A stretch of 64,000 nucleotides of DNA from Acheta domesticus (lineage: Eukaryota; Arthropoda; Insecta; Orthoptera; Gryllidae), in contig JAHLJT010009436.1 in NCBI GenBank assembly GCA_031308135.1, positions 164,897,720 to 164,961,719 of the forward strand, given 5' to 3'. The position numbers were made by a program, and so were the translations under genes. Below the pieces are notes generated by a model. The model saw nothing but the letters and a program-made list of their open reading frames with translations. It was not told where the DNA came from and did no database searches. Of this stretch, positions 24,600-36,744 are shown in pieces (the first letter of the stretch is position 1; the number at the start of each line of letters is the position of its first letter).

Positions 24600-25640
24600 T
24601 TAAAATTATATAATGTGAAAAATTAAAATCATTTATTGGGAACGAATTCTTTCGATTGTATTATTTCGGAATACGAAAGCAAATAAACAAACGTCAACAG
24701 CTCTTAAAAATTAGTATTATTTTTGTTATACTCCAACCCAAAAATTGTTCACTAAAAGTGTTTTAAATGTCAGGAAGGCTGTGTTTCTATGGCATTACGA
24801 AATCAAATATATCTCTCTCTCTGAACGTAATTGCCCCTTCACGTTTGGTTGTTTCAAAGAGAGATTTGCATTTTCCTGATGCTGGATCTATTAAGCAATT
24901 GAAGGTGCAGACTGTGGCACGCAGAAAATGAGCAAATATTAAAATCTCCCTTTATAAAACACATACGATTTTTATGAAATTCCTTTGGACCCCACGTTGA
25001 TACGCTGCTGTAGATATTAAAATCGCTGGAATAATGAGGAGGGATTATATGGGAGAGGATGTAGTAATAGGCGAGATGGAGGACAAAATCCACTGGCTAA
25101 TTGACTATTTTTCGGACTTCAGGTGCTGCCTTCTTTTGGGCTGAAATGCCAAAAGCATGTCGGTGAGTGCCGAATGAGTATATCGGCCAAACTGATGGCT
25201 GTGCATAACATGCCCAACCTGTTGGTTATCTAACGTGCAAATAACTTGGAAAACTGCATGAGAAAGGGAGTTGCAAACATTGGGTTATTGCATCCCTTAA
25301 GACGGCCACAATACGTCGTTCAAACCACTTTCAACGTAGCATCGGCCGAGCAGATGAGAAGAGCGATAGCCTTCAGTTCTCTCTGCGGTGAATCGGATGA
25401 CGTGGGGCGTTCCGGAGTGACGCGGGGTGTCCCCCAGGAGGGGAGGCAATGCGGGACAAAGTGGACAGTGAGGGACAAGGGGTCACGCAGCGCCACAGTG
25501 AGTTGGGTCAAAGTGGCCAGGTGCGACCACGTGATGGCATATGGGCTGAAACGTTGTGGGCTTGCACCAGGGTACTGCGGAGAGATGTGGGGAGAGGTTA
25601 GTGAATGCCACGCCTAGCAACGCGATATGGTGTTTGGCTA
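24600..25640. other. Unannotated DNA
   Basis: AT-rich to about 25100, then moderately GC-rich to 25620. A 123-codon + frame (25246-25617) has no recognisable motif. Nothing further supported. Confidence 0.45.
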
Positions 25641-25674
25641 CACATCAGTTTCTACGTCAGGTCATCTGTGGGTA

Positions 25675-26165
25675 TATGTGCGTGAACGCCACCTTTTTAT
25701 CCGTGCGTGTGTGTGTGTAGCCCTTGCGTGTGTCGTAGTTGAAGTACGTGCAGTTGTGTTAATGCAGAGCTGTTTGTGTGTCTGAATGTGTGCCTGGGCT
25801 TGCGTGTGGGTGCATGCCTCTGGGTAACTGTGAGGCTTCGTCTGGATGTGGGTAGATGGGTGAATGCACCCCTGTGTATGGTGTTTGTATGTGTGTTTGT
25901 GTGTCTGTGTAGCTGCGTCTAGATGTGGATGGATGCATGCGCCCATATATGGTATGTGTGTGACTTTGGGGATGGGTGTCTGGATGTGAGTGGGTGCGTG
26001 CTTGCGCCCATGAGTGTTGTGTGTGTATGTGTTTGTGTGTCTATGTAGCTGCGTCTAGATGAGGAAGGATATATGCGCCCGTGTATGGAGTATCTGTGTG
26101 GATGAGTGTCTGGATGTGTGTGCCTGCGCCCGTGTGTGTGGTGTGTGAGGAGCAGTCCGTGTGTG
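25675..26165 (+). repeat. GT-rich minisatellite, 136-bp period
   Basis: TGTGTG-rich DNA organised in long units: AGCTGCGTCTAGATG occurs at 25911 and 26047 (period 136 bp), each followed by GGA..GGAT.. TGCGCCC and GGGTGTCTGGATGTG-like blocks. A third, more diverged unit precedes them (about 25775-25905). Confidence 0.8.
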
Positions 26166-26440
26166 AGCGGGTGCGTGCGTGCGTGTGCGAGCGCACGCGA
26201 GGCGCGGCGGGCGCGCAGCGAGAGGTCCCGCGGGACGCGCCCGCCGGCTCCCGCGGGACGCGCCGGGAGAGGATGAGTTATGGGCGGCGCCGGCGCGTCG
26301 TTTGTTGCCGACGCGACGCGTCGCGACGCCGCGGTCCCGCAGCGCTGTCTAACGGCCGACGCCTGCACTCCGAGGGCGAAGAGCTCCGCCCTCGGCGCTG
26401 GCGCGCTACTGCTTGCGTTGGCTTGACGTTACGTCGCTGC
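26165..26440. other. CpG-rich island
   Basis: Very CpG-dense (GCGACGCGTCGCGACGCC). It directly follows the GT minisatellite. No exon recognised. Confidence 0.55.
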
Positions 26441-26459
26441 ATTGTACCTTCGAAATAAA

Positions 26460-28070
26460 AGAGCTGTTACCTAGAAACCCGTTTCGTGCGTAAAACGAAC
26501 ATTTTCCAGTCTCATTGTCCACGATATTTCTTTGCCAACGGTATTTTTCGGCTACCTTTAGTTTTAGGTCACTCGTGTTTTGTGTGCATAAAATGCCATG
26601 TTCACACATTTATGTCCACTTTAAAAGGGCAAAGATATGTCATTCGTCTATAGCAACTTCCGCAAAATGTGTTTTTTGTTCTCTCTGTACACTCGTAATC
26701 CATATTATAAAATGGTCGGCGTGGAGATTTATTTTCGTTTGCAGACAACACAACTTTGTATGAGTAACAATTATTTGAAGTTAAAGCCAGTTCACTATAA
26801 CCGTTTAATATTCATAATAACAGGAAAAATTTTAATACATTTAATTAATTTCTGCTTCATCATTATCTGTCACATCATTTTTGTGAAATTTGATCTCGTA
26901 AATAACAGCTAGCAAAGAATCCTCTCCGACAAAATTATTAAAATGAATTATGTGTTACCTGCCTTAAAATAAAAGAGTTGTTTTTCAAATACTTCACATG
27001 AACAAAACTGTAAGGAGGCTTAAGAAAAATTCACATATTTATGGTTAATCAGTCGGTTATCATAATTAATAACAGTATAACCTTTTAAATATTTAACAGA
27101 CTGAGCAAAGTAGACGAAATATCAACGAAATTAAATGCACTACCATACCTGAATAGTTATGTTTCACAATTGGTAATGGTCTTGCAAACCCATGCCCTTA
27201 AAATGAGATAATTTATTAAATTTTTTCGTTATAATGGACAGGCCCTGAACGTGAATAGAAAATACAATTTATTATCCACTAAAGCGTAAAAATAATTATC
27301 ATGCGTGCTCCGTTAGGTGGCATCGAGTGAACGGAATGAAAGTTAATTAGAAATAGAGCCAACATAAACGCGGTGTAAAATTCGAAACCACAAAAACAAT
27401 ATTAGAATTGATCAGTGTAGACTAGCAAAAACAACTGATCGTCATGAAGCATTTCTTTCTACCGTGGCGCACATCGAGACAATAATTGCATGATTAATCG
27501 TTATATGTTGTTGCTTAATTAAGTTAATTGATATTTTCGAAACAATATCAATTTCAGCCTACGTTTCAGCGCAAATTAACACATGTTTATGTAAGGAATT
27601 ATATATTTACTATGTTGACCACACTCAATATTACATTTGTGTGATGTTCTCAATAAGCTTGTAGTCTAGTGTTATAAAATCCCTGACAATATTAAAATAC
27701 GAACCTAAGCAATCTAGTACAAAATTCGATGCCTATTAAAACCATTATTTATCTTCTACTGACATTGTTTTATATTTTATTAATCCAATTTAAACTCTCA
27801 GTAACCACTTCATTTAAATATTCGTGCATTCATTAAACTTCACAGTCTTTAATCAAATAATTTTTACGACACATAATTTACGATATATATTTAAATATGA
27901 TAATTTAATAACAATCGTTAATTTAATAGTTGAAATCCCACACTGAGGCTGCAGCAAAGTGATCAGGGAAGAGGAGATGCTTAGTCACACAGTCGCGAAT
28001 TGACGAAGTGAATAGCAGATCCGAGGCTGCAAGTGATCAAGTCTGCGTGATCAAGTCTGCGCCTCACCCA
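26460..28070. other. AT-rich DNA, nothing recognised
   Basis: No coding or repeat feature seen. A 14-bp direct duplication (GTGATCAAGTCTGC) at about 28035-28062 is the only notable local repeat. Confidence 0.6.
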
Positions 28071-28429
28071 GCATTACATAGCTTGTTCCAGTAATGTCCT
28101 TCCTCGACACGCTTACATCAGCCTCTCGTCGCCTTCCATGATTCCCTCACTCCACCTTGCAATGCTGCACTTTACTCGTCACGCGACAGCACCACCGCAC
28201 TGTTCTTCTGCACAAATCTTCTGTTCTGCCCCGCCCTTCCACATCGTCCATGACCTCCTGCCCCTCCTCTTCTGCTCCTCCTCGCTGCCCTCCTAACTGC
28301 AACATGAAAAACGCCATCCTTTTTCCTATCCCTGTCCGCCTAAGTGTTCCTGCGTACCCCTCACCGCTCCCAATCAGGCCACCCCCCACTCCTCTGTCCC
28401 TGCTGTCCTGCCCTCCCCCCTCCCAGGCG

Positions 28430-28770
28430 TTAGCAGTGTCCACCGCAGCCGCAGCAGCGCCGCGCGGTCGCCCCCATTAGCGATGTCCCGCCCGCGTTCG
28501 AAGGCCGTCCCCACCCCCACCCCTCCCGACTCGGTCACGTGACGCTCGCGCCGCCGAGTTGCTATCCGCACGGATAATAAAGGGGGAAATTAGATGTCCG
28601 CCGGCAGCTGCGGCGGCGGCTCCGGCACCGCAGGCGCCGTCCGCGTCTCTGATGGGCGAGCGAACACGCCCCCCCCGGCCCCGCCCCGCCCCGCCCCTGC
28701 CGCAAATGCGGCTCTGCAGCGCTCCGGCAGTCTCCGCTGTTGTACACTTCCCCATTTCATCCTCCGTCGC
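28430..28770. other. CpG-rich island
   Basis: CpG-dense sequence with a TCACGTGAC palindrome (28534-28542). Open frames on both strands have no domain. Could be a promoter region, but no transcript evidence can be read here. Confidence 0.5.
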
Positions 28771-28889
28771 TTCGGCTTTCTCCGCTGCCGTTGACTCTTC
28801 CTACTCCTCCAATATCCGCCGTTGCATCGTTCCCACAGCATCTATACTCTTCCAACTCCATCTCGAGCACATTTTTCGTCTTCTCCAAA

Positions 28890-29120
28890 TTCTTTAATTC
28901 CTCCAACTTCTGCAACTCCTCCCACTTCTGCAAATCCTCTCACTTCAGCAACTCCTCCCACTTTTTCAACTCCTCCCACTTCTTCAACTCCTCCATCTTT
29001 AACTCCTCCAACTGCTTCAACCCCTCCCACTTCTAAAACTCTTCCCACTTCTTCAAATCCAACTTCTTCAATTCCTCACACTTCTTCAACTTCACCTCCT
29101 TCGACTCTTCCAACTTCTTC
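28890..29120 (+). repeat. Minisatellite, ~18-bp unit
   Basis: About a dozen degenerate copies of an ACTTCTTCAACTCCTCCC unit. The unit is a multiple of 3, so it keeps a threonine/proline/serine frame open over about 146 codons (28822-29262). I read that frame as repeat-derived, not as a gene. Confidence 0.85.
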
Positions 29121-30287
29121 GATACTTTTCATTTCTACAAAACCTCCAACCTTTTCACCTCTTATAATTCCTCCAACTGTTGCAACCTCCGTTTCCTCCA
29201 ACTTCTCGCCGCTTCAATTACATCTCATGTTGCCAGCTCTGCCCACTGCAATGCCACTCTAGTCGCAAGCCCCGTGGCCTCTGCAGCTACAGACGCCGTT
29301 CGAGGCTCACAATTCGGTCAGCAGCGCTATCCGTTGCTGCCGTATTCCCTCCAACCGTTTACGGCATTTATTATGCCGTTTCGCCTACATAGGCTTCGGT
29401 GAACCAGCGCCTCGACCGCCTATTACGTCTGCTTCGCCATGTTTCTGTGCCTCATGTTGCAACCTCCAACGCAGTCACGAACTTTTCGTTACGTGCTGGC
29501 CATTTCACAAATCACGGTTTTTCTTTTGCTGTGAAAAGTCGGGTGGTTTTAATGAGTTGTCGCCCCTGCTATCTGCCTTTATATCACTTAAATTTCTGTA
29601 CAGTTAACAACTTCAACAATCGTCTGTTCGTATCTCCAGAGATACTAGTATACGATTATTTACAGAATATTTTATTTCTTCCAAATCTCGTCGCCTAATC
29701 TGGTAGGTATTGATAAAAACTCGTGTGTTTCCCGATTTGAGTGTCGTATGTTGTGTCGTATGTTGTTAGTTAAGATTATCTGAAAGTTACCAAAATACAT
29801 TACTAAATTCAAGAGGTATCACAGATTACCGTGTCTGAATTTTCTTCTTAAATGGATGTATTCTCCAAGGTTTGGAACATGGACTTGAACCATGATGAAG
29901 TGAAAAAAATCAGAAATATTTTAAAAATGCATTCGAGCACATTGGCTGCACTGTTGCTAACTTTTGTGATTTTTTAAATGGACGTTTTTTTATTGCAAAA
30001 GAAAATTACGATGATTGGTATTTTTTCAGAGATTGTTGATGTCATACCGCCGCACTGCAAGCTTTTAGACCGTGTCTAATGTAAGATCAATGTTCACAAT
30101 TTCAAACTCCGATCAAGCTCACCGTTATCAATAATCAATGTATTTGCTTGCTCACCGTTTTCATCTACTAGAAGGTCATTGTACTATAGAATTTCATTCC
30201 GTTGTTTAGTCTTTTCTTAACTGGGAGTAGAAAACACGATTATCGATTGTTTCGTCTTCTAATTATGTGGTCTAAAAAGTCAGATAC

Positions 30288-30289
<2 letters not shown>

Positions 30290-30344
<55 letters not shown>
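30290..30344. repeat. (AT)n microsatellite
   Basis: Perfect AT run of about 50 bp ending exactly at the left TA of the adjacent MITE. Confidence 0.95.
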
Positions 30345-30346
<2 letters not shown>

Positions 30347-30347
<1 letters not shown>

Positions 30348-30484
30348 GGAGTTTTTGTCACCTTCAATGTTGGGTACTTATCGATCTTCTGCGCATGCGC
30401 AGTTTAAGTTTCGCATCACTGTAGTGCATCTGCTCATTCGCAGAAGATCGATAGTGCTTAACATTCGAGGTGACAAAAACTCTC
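30347..30484. mobile_element. 138-bp MITE with TA flanks
   Basis: Terminal inverted repeats of about 46 bp (30347-30393 and 30439-30484): GGGAGTTTTTGTCACC at the left and GGTGACAAAAACTCTC at the right. It is bounded on both sides by TA (30345-30346, 30485-30486), the TSD of the Tc1/mariner superfamily. No coding capacity. The right arm carries a few differences, so it is not recent. Because the left flank is an AT repeat, the TA could be coincidental there. Confidence 0.8.
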
Positions 30485-30559
30485 TATTATCCACAACAAA
30501 GTTATTCACAAGCGTCTAGTGAATTATCATCGCCTTCTCACGAGTCATGGTCTTGCACG

Positions 30560-31020
30560 TGGGCGTTGCCGCCGACGCCGCGACGCGGTGACCGCTGGCC
30601 TTTCGTTTCCGCATTTCCCCCTCCCCTCCGCTCCCCTCCCGCGGCACGGCTCTTCGCCCTTTGGCTCTCGCGTCGCGGACGAATATCGATGAGCCCTTCC
30701 CGCGCGCCGTTCCAGGGCGGCGACGGGCAGCCGAGCCCGTTAAGGGCTGTGGATATGACGTTGCATCCGACTAATTGGGCACGTCGCCGTCGCCGCGGGA
30801 GCGCGCTGCGATCGCTGCGAGCTCGTCGAACTGGCGATGCCCCACTTCCCTTCCACACAGGCTTTTCGGAATTTTTTTTTCCGGTTTCCACTCGAATTTC
30901 AACGATGCCGCTGCGACCTCGTCTTCAATGCGGCTTCGCCTCGTGTTCCGTGTGCAATTAAGTTTTGTTCCGCGCGAATGCCATGGCGTCTGCGATGCGA
31001 TCGCTTCGCCTCGCTGGGAG
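30560..31020. other. CpG-rich island
   Basis: About 450 bp of CpG-rich sequence next to the MITE. Open frames up to 163 codons without recognisable domains. Confidence 0.5.
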
Positions 31021-31139
31021 CAGAGGCTCGTTCGTTTTATTATGGTAATTACTTGGAGCCAAAGGTTTGTTCGTTTTACATGTGATTTGCGGTTTCACTG
31101 CAAGATAGGCGTCGGTCGAATACATTTGGTGTCGTTGGA

Positions 31140-31990
31140 ATGAGTCTGACTTGCGTCAAATGAGCGAGAAAGATTGCTCAATTAACAACGTTGTGCCCGG
31201 ATAGGAATGCACTTAAATGAGTTCGCACCTTTCCTATGATTACTTTTTCGATTAATTGCTATACGTTAGAGATAGAATGATTAAAAGACGTCAGTAGGCT
31301 ATAATTAAAATTGCTCTACGAACCTAAAAAAACATATTCTCACAAATGTGTGTTATTAATATTAGATTAGCATTGTTTCTTTCCAGTCATTGTACGAAAA
31401 CTGTGGAATGAATTAACGAAGTAGGTACTTAGATTTTTATACAGGTTATGCCTACTTAAATGCAGTTTGTACCTATACTAGGCATAATATTTCAATTCGT
31501 GTGTTAGAAGATAAACAGTGATGAGTAGAAGCTCGTTATTTTACTATAAGAATTTTCTTTCTGTAATTTCCTTTTACCACAAGAGTTCTCTTTGTAACAT
31601 ACTATTTTACTGTTTTTTCGAAACTTCCTTTTGGTCTAACATTTTCATTCAATTTTTTTTCACTGCTTTGCCTAATGAAACTAGGAAATTGGGAAATAAT
31701 ACAATATGTTCTCGGAACTAAATTGCTTGATTGATCTGACTACACAATGTTTTCCGTTTTGTCAAGTCTACAATTCAATTCAGATAATATAGTCATGTCA
31801 ACAGACTGTTCCTGGCTCCATGCGAAACTTTTCCTGAATGAAATATTTGAGTACGAAGATGGATGAATAATGTAATAAAGGAGTAAATACAGACACACAC
31901 ACACACACTTGCAAAAGAATATGAATTGCGATGGGCTCTTCTCCAGTGTAGGGCAATTTACGAAGGCACAGCCGCCGGAAGGCGGGATGG
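31140..31990. other. AT-rich DNA, nothing recognised
   Basis: No supported feature except a short (AC)n run near 31893-31908. Confidence 0.6.
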
Positions 31991-32039
31991 GGCAGGAGAG
32001 CTTCTTAGAAGTGACCTTTGCTTCCGCAGCGTCGTCGTG

Positions 32040-32720
32040 AGGCGGAGCGAGGTATCCCACCCCCACCCCTCAGCAGAGCCCCGTCGTGGCGCGTGAGGCC
32101 CTCGCTCATTGGCGGGCGGTCAGCGACCGGAGCGGGCAGGGAGAGGGACGGAATCGGGCGGAGCGAGGCGGGGCGGTGCCGGTGGGTGAGGTGCGGGATA
32201 GGCGGGTGTGGGTGGAGGGGAGCGGGCAGGTGTGGGACGGGGCGGTCGGGCCGAGCGAGTTGGTGCGGGGTGGGGCGGGGCGGGCGGGGCGAGTTGGACG
32301 GGTGTGGTTGGGGAGGCGGGGTGGGGGCGCAAGATGTGAGGCGGGGTGGGTGCGGAGTGGGGCGGGGTGGAGCGGGATGGAGCGGGCGGGGTTGGGCCGG
32401 ATGGGGCGGAGCGGGGCGGAAGGGGAGAGCGGTGTTGGTGTGGAGTGGGGCGGGGTAGTGTGGGCGGAGCGGGGCAGGCGGGGGATTTCGGGGCGTGGCG
32501 GAGACGGGCGAAGTGGGCGCCATGAATAAATGCAATCGGCGCGGGCGGACCCCGCGGGCAGCCGGCAGCCGGCCAATTCGGATGTCGCCCCCGCCGCCGC
32601 CGCCGCCCTCGCTAAGACAGACGCCGCGCCGCCGCCCGCATCCGAAACGCGCGCGCACGTGCGCCCACACACAGCCGCCTGCCTTCGCATTGCCACTACT
32701 CTTGATGCCTCCTTGACGGT
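32040..32720 (+). repeat. G-rich minisatellite / CpG island
   Basis: From about 32130 to 32510 the + strand is a degenerate GGGGCGGGGC / GGTGTGG array with dozens of GGG/GGGG runs, followed by a CpG-dense block to 32720. G-quadruplex potential is high on the + strand. Open frames (up to 221 codons) are compositional. Confidence 0.85.
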
Positions 32721-32832
32721 CTTTTTCTGCCTCCCTTTCTCATTCCCTCTCATCATTTCAATTCGACCTTTCGTTCCTCTCTCTCTGCTTCTGCTGGTTC
32801 TCTTCTTTGCCTCATTTCTTTCTTATATCCAT

Positions 32833-32835
<3 letters not shown>

Positions 32836-32876
<41 letters not shown>
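32836..32876. repeat. (CT)n microsatellite
   Basis: Nearly pure CT run of about 40 bp in a broader T/C-rich region (32700-33060) with a second CT/TTTC run near 33009-33052. Confidence 0.95.
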
Positions 32877-32878
<2 letters not shown>

Positions 32879-33495
32879 GTATCTTGCTTACTTTTCATTC
32901 CGTCCTCTCTTGAAATAATTTCTAACTTCTCCCTTTCTCCCTCTATTCCTTCCTTTTATGACCATTCATCTGATTTGTCTTATGTTCTCCAATTTTATCT
33001 GTTTTCTTCTCTCTCTCTCTCTCTTTCTGTTTCTCTTTCTTTCTCTCTCTCCTGCAGTTTCATCTCTTGTTCTGTTTCTTTTCTTTTTTTAAAAGCACCA
33101 TTTTTCGTATTTTTGGTCGTTATTTTGCTCCAATGCATTATCTGTGTTGTTGCCTTTCTTACCTTCTCGTAACAATTCTATTGTTTCCGTTTTTATTGTT
33201 TTGTTTGTTTGTATTGTTTCATTTTATTGTTTTCGTTTACTCACTGTCCTACCTTCCATTTTCCGGTGTCCAATCGTTTCAATAACCAGATACGTTCATG
33301 CAACCCTATTATACTACATTTGTAATTTGTAGATACCGCAATTTTTTTAAACAACCTTTAAATAATTCATTATAATGACTCATTGGATACATTTTATGTG
33401 ATATTACCCTTGTGACTTTTTTTACCGCTAGAGTTGTGCCGAAAATCTTGGTTGTCCCGGTGAGATGCGTCGAAGGCAATATTGTCGACATTTCT

Positions 33496-33594
33496 ACCAA
33501 CTTGTCGTGGTCTTTCTCAGCTCTGAAGTGCCTAGACCCTGAGCCAAGTGCCCTTGAGCCCTGAGAAAGACCAGGATGATGAAAACGTTGGTAT
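33496..33594. repeat. Short imperfect inverted repeat
   Basis: CCAACTTGTCGTGGTCTTTC with TCAGCTC (33498-33524) pairs with GAGCCCTGAGAAAGACCAGG and ATGATGAAAACGTTGG (33557-33593). The right arm has CTGAGAA then GAAAACG, resembling but not matching the motif seen at 18.2, 42.1 and 53.5 kb. Confidence 0.55.
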
Positions 33595-34604
33595 CACAGC
33601 CTTCGGCGCGGCCTCTTTCTGACAGCCAAGTTCATTAACTATTACATTTATGTTATAGAGTCGAACTATAAATTCTGTTTCATGTTACCACGTACCGGCA
33701 ACAATTTATTTTCTTATTTTTTTCTGTTGGGTAAATTTCTCCTGATTTATTTATCACAGTACCGTCATTGTGCAAACACAATTATTTCAGTTTTCTTACG
33801 CATTAAATACGCAATTCGAACTACTGGTATTCAACGCCGAAATAAATATCGATAAAATACACACCGTGTCTACTACACCTGTACCTTCAACATCTCCTCT
33901 CTTAAAAAAACGCTCCATAACCTTCGTGAGTGGGATTTGCCCGTCGTATGCGAAGAGAAGCGCCCCCTCACTCCGTGGCCTCTCCATGCAGTCAATGCCT
34001 CACGTCTCTGCACCTCTCTCGGCGAAGTTCTTCCTTCATGGGCCACCTCCATCGCCACCATCACCCATGCCACCCTCATCGTCATCTCCCTTCCCTCCCA
34101 CTCCTCTCACCTGCATCCCTTTCGTTTTCTCTCAATCCCTCTCCCCATTCTTGTCCACTTTTACTTTGATTTATTTTCGTCAAAAAACAATTATAATTGA
34201 GTGTGCCGTATGGCGGGAACAGTACAATCCACACACGCTTTATTGAACTCCAGAATTCTGTCCCCACCCCTTCATTTCATATAGTTGAATGATGAATGAT
34301 GATGAATAATGCGTAATGATGAATCATAGTTGAACAAAGAGATGTTAGAAAAGTTTTAAAACTAGAAATTTCCCTCCCGAAGAAAAAAAAACTTCTTTGC
34401 ACCTGTAAACGACCTACAGTTAGTTATTTTATAGTGTTGCTAGTATAATAGCGACCCTCACACCCGGCTCTACTCCTACCACAACTAGCAAAAGAAAAAC
34501 TTAACGAAACGTGCCCACAGTGAAGCTACATTTAGGTCCAGATACAAAATAAGGGATCTTCTGAGAATTTTCAAGTACATTATTTATTAAACGCAATTTT
34601 AGTC

Positions 34605-34885
34605 GGCCCCGTGGTCGCTGAGACATTGGGGCCGTGGAGATATCGAGCCGCAGGGTCGCGGGTTCGAGCCCCGCCTAGGACATGGGTGTATTTGTGTTTG
34701 TATGTGTGTGTCGTTCTCTCACCCCTCATCAATTCATCTTCCATACCCCCACGACTAACAACCCTGGGGTGTAAAAATGGGTACAGCGGAAATGCTGATC
34801 CCCTTCAAACTATGTCTTACGTGCATGAATGCACGTTCGCGTGGTCCATAGAGGCCGATTCGCGAAAGAAAAAAACAAAAGACAT
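34605..34885 (+). mobile_element. SINE-B copy 1 (tRNA-derived, ~280 bp)
   Basis: The head is clearly tRNA-like: GTGGTCGCTGAGACA near the A box, and a perfect T-arm GCGGG-TTCGAGC-CCCGC containing the B box GGTTCGAGCCC. The body has a GT-rich segment, TCAATTCATCTTCCATACCC and CAACCCTGGGGTGTAAAAAT. The 3' end is A-rich. TTTTAGTC flanks both ends (34597-34604 and 34886-34893), an 8-bp TSD. Confidence 0.9.
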
Positions 34886-35034
34886 TTTTAGTCATTCAAA
34901 ATTATTCATCACGAAGCATCAACACATTCATTAAGTATAATTTTTAAAATAAACAATATTTTCATTTCTGATGATCAATAGTAGACCGGAATAAAAGAGC
35001 AGTGTTCCTTTCCCTTGCTCTCTCTCTCTCTCTC

Positions 35035-35260
35035 GTCGTGAGCGCCCGCGACGTGGCGCGAATGCGGCGGCAGCGCCGCTCCCAAGTCACGTGACGGCGG
35101 AGCTTCCGAAGGTCCGCCGCCCGCCGCGCTTGTTTTCGCACGAAACGGCGCTGGGCGACACCCGCGCGGAGGAGAAGCCAGGCACCGGGCTCCAAGGGAA
35201 TCGCTGCGGATCTCTTTCTACGGTCGCTGACTTGGCAGGAGAGTGTTCAGGGCGGGAGCG
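35035..35260. other. CpG-rich island between the SINE-B copies
   Basis: CpG-dense sequence with a TCACGTGAC palindrome (35087-35095). No exon supported. Confidence 0.45.
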
Positions 35261-35307
35261 GATTTGCCAAGCGTGGGAGATCATGTGGATCTGGAAAGCT
35301 ACTCTAA

Positions 35308-35608
35308 TTTTTTTTTCGCGAATCGGCCTCTATGGGCCACGCGACCAGCATTTATGGACGTAAGACATTGTTTGGGGGGATCAGCATTTCTGCTGAGTCC
35401 ATTTTTACACCCCAGGGTTGTTAGCCCTGGGGAATATGGAAGATGAATTGATGATGATTACGAGGGTTGAGAGGACGACACACACATATGGACAAACACA
35501 AATACATCCATGTCCGAGGCGGGACTCGAACCCGCGACGCTGCGGGTCGAGATCGCCACGGCACTACTGTCAGCGATTTCGCGACGGGGTCGACCTCTCT
35601 AAATGTAC
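35308..35608 (-). mobile_element. SINE-B copy 2 (inverted relative to copy 1)
   Basis: Reverse complement of the SINE-B body and head: TTCGCGAATCGGCCTCTATG at the left (3' end), GGCGGGACTCGAACCCGCGA (T-arm/B box) near the right. A short CTCTAA direct repeat flanks it (about 35301 and 35597). The two copies face each other about 430 bp apart and could form a hairpin in RNA. Confidence 0.88.
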
Positions 35609-35639
35609 GATATACCTCTGTATAATTGCAACAAAATTG

Positions 35640-36736
35640 CCAGGCATTTAAGAAAGGGAAAATCTAACTGTTAACTACAAGGTTTTCTCTCGTATTAATA
35701 AGGAGCAATTTATGAAATCGTTTTTTCGCAGGAGGGTCAATACCAGATTTGCATGTAGAAGTAAAATTAATGGGAAAATTACTTGTACACTCGAAAATCT
35801 CTTTGAACATTTTTAAAAAAACGTTATAATCCGTAGAATGTCTCAGAGGTCAGATTTTCTTTTGCGCTTATTAAATCTGGAGAATGTTTCAAAGTAGACC
35901 ATCGGTCAATGTCATATAATTATATTATTCTTTCAACCTCATTTTCATATTAATTATTTCCTGTCTCTTTTGATGCTGTTCTGCAGTACTTTAAGATTCG
36001 CCGTACAATAAATGTTCATTTGACGCATCTTCTATTCATTATAATTTGCACTTTTAGTTAACTAATGCACGTCATAATTTGCATGTATTTCCAGACTATT
36101 TAAAATTACATAAGCACTTATTAAACTAATCAAATTAATAATATAGAACTTCGATACATCATATGACAAAATACACAAAATGTGTTTCCTTGCTTGTAAT
36201 GTACCGCAGTATCCTCGTAGTACGTTCAACATAGAGCCGAGATATTATTAAAATTACTACAGGCTATGCTCCTGTGTAGAAATAATATTTCCATAATTTA
36301 AATTGCTATAATTATTTGTATTTTATGTCCATCTATATTTCTGAAATTAAATAATAATTGCAGATCATTAATATTTGTATTAAAATGTATAACGGTAAAG
36401 GGCGCGCGGCATTGTAGAAATTTAATTAAATTATTATGACGCAAATGAATATGGAACTGATGGAACGAAATACCAAATATATGAGTTGACAGGAGCGTTG
36501 CGTGAAATGCGCTGCTATTTTATAAAATATGGTTCAGAGAGAAGTAATAATTAAAACATTCGTTAAAATGTTGTAATTTATTGAATTTGATTCTAAGTTC
36601 AATGTCTTATTGACATTGGGGTGTCACAATACCTCAAGTCAGAGGATTTACATCGACAGTAAATTTCTTCTTTATTTCACCTATTATTTCACCTATTACA
36701 TCTCAAGTATAAGCTAAAACACTAAAACATATAAGT
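35640..36736. other. AT-rich DNA, nothing recognised
   Basis: No open frame, transposon end or RNA-like element could be supported. Confidence 0.6.
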
Positions 36737-36744
36737 GTAATAAA

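Noticed and set aside
28822..29262. 146-codon Thr/Pro/Ser-rich frame
   Set aside because: Encoded by an 18-bp minisatellite; no signal peptide or neighbouring exon.
32005..32756. Open frames of 146-221 codons
   Set aside because: Compositional by-products of the G-rich array and CpG island; several overlap on both strands.
34605..34680. Functional tRNA gene
   Set aside because: The T-arm is perfect but the acceptor stem and anticodon arm do not fold as a tRNA, and the sequence continues into a SINE body with a TSD.
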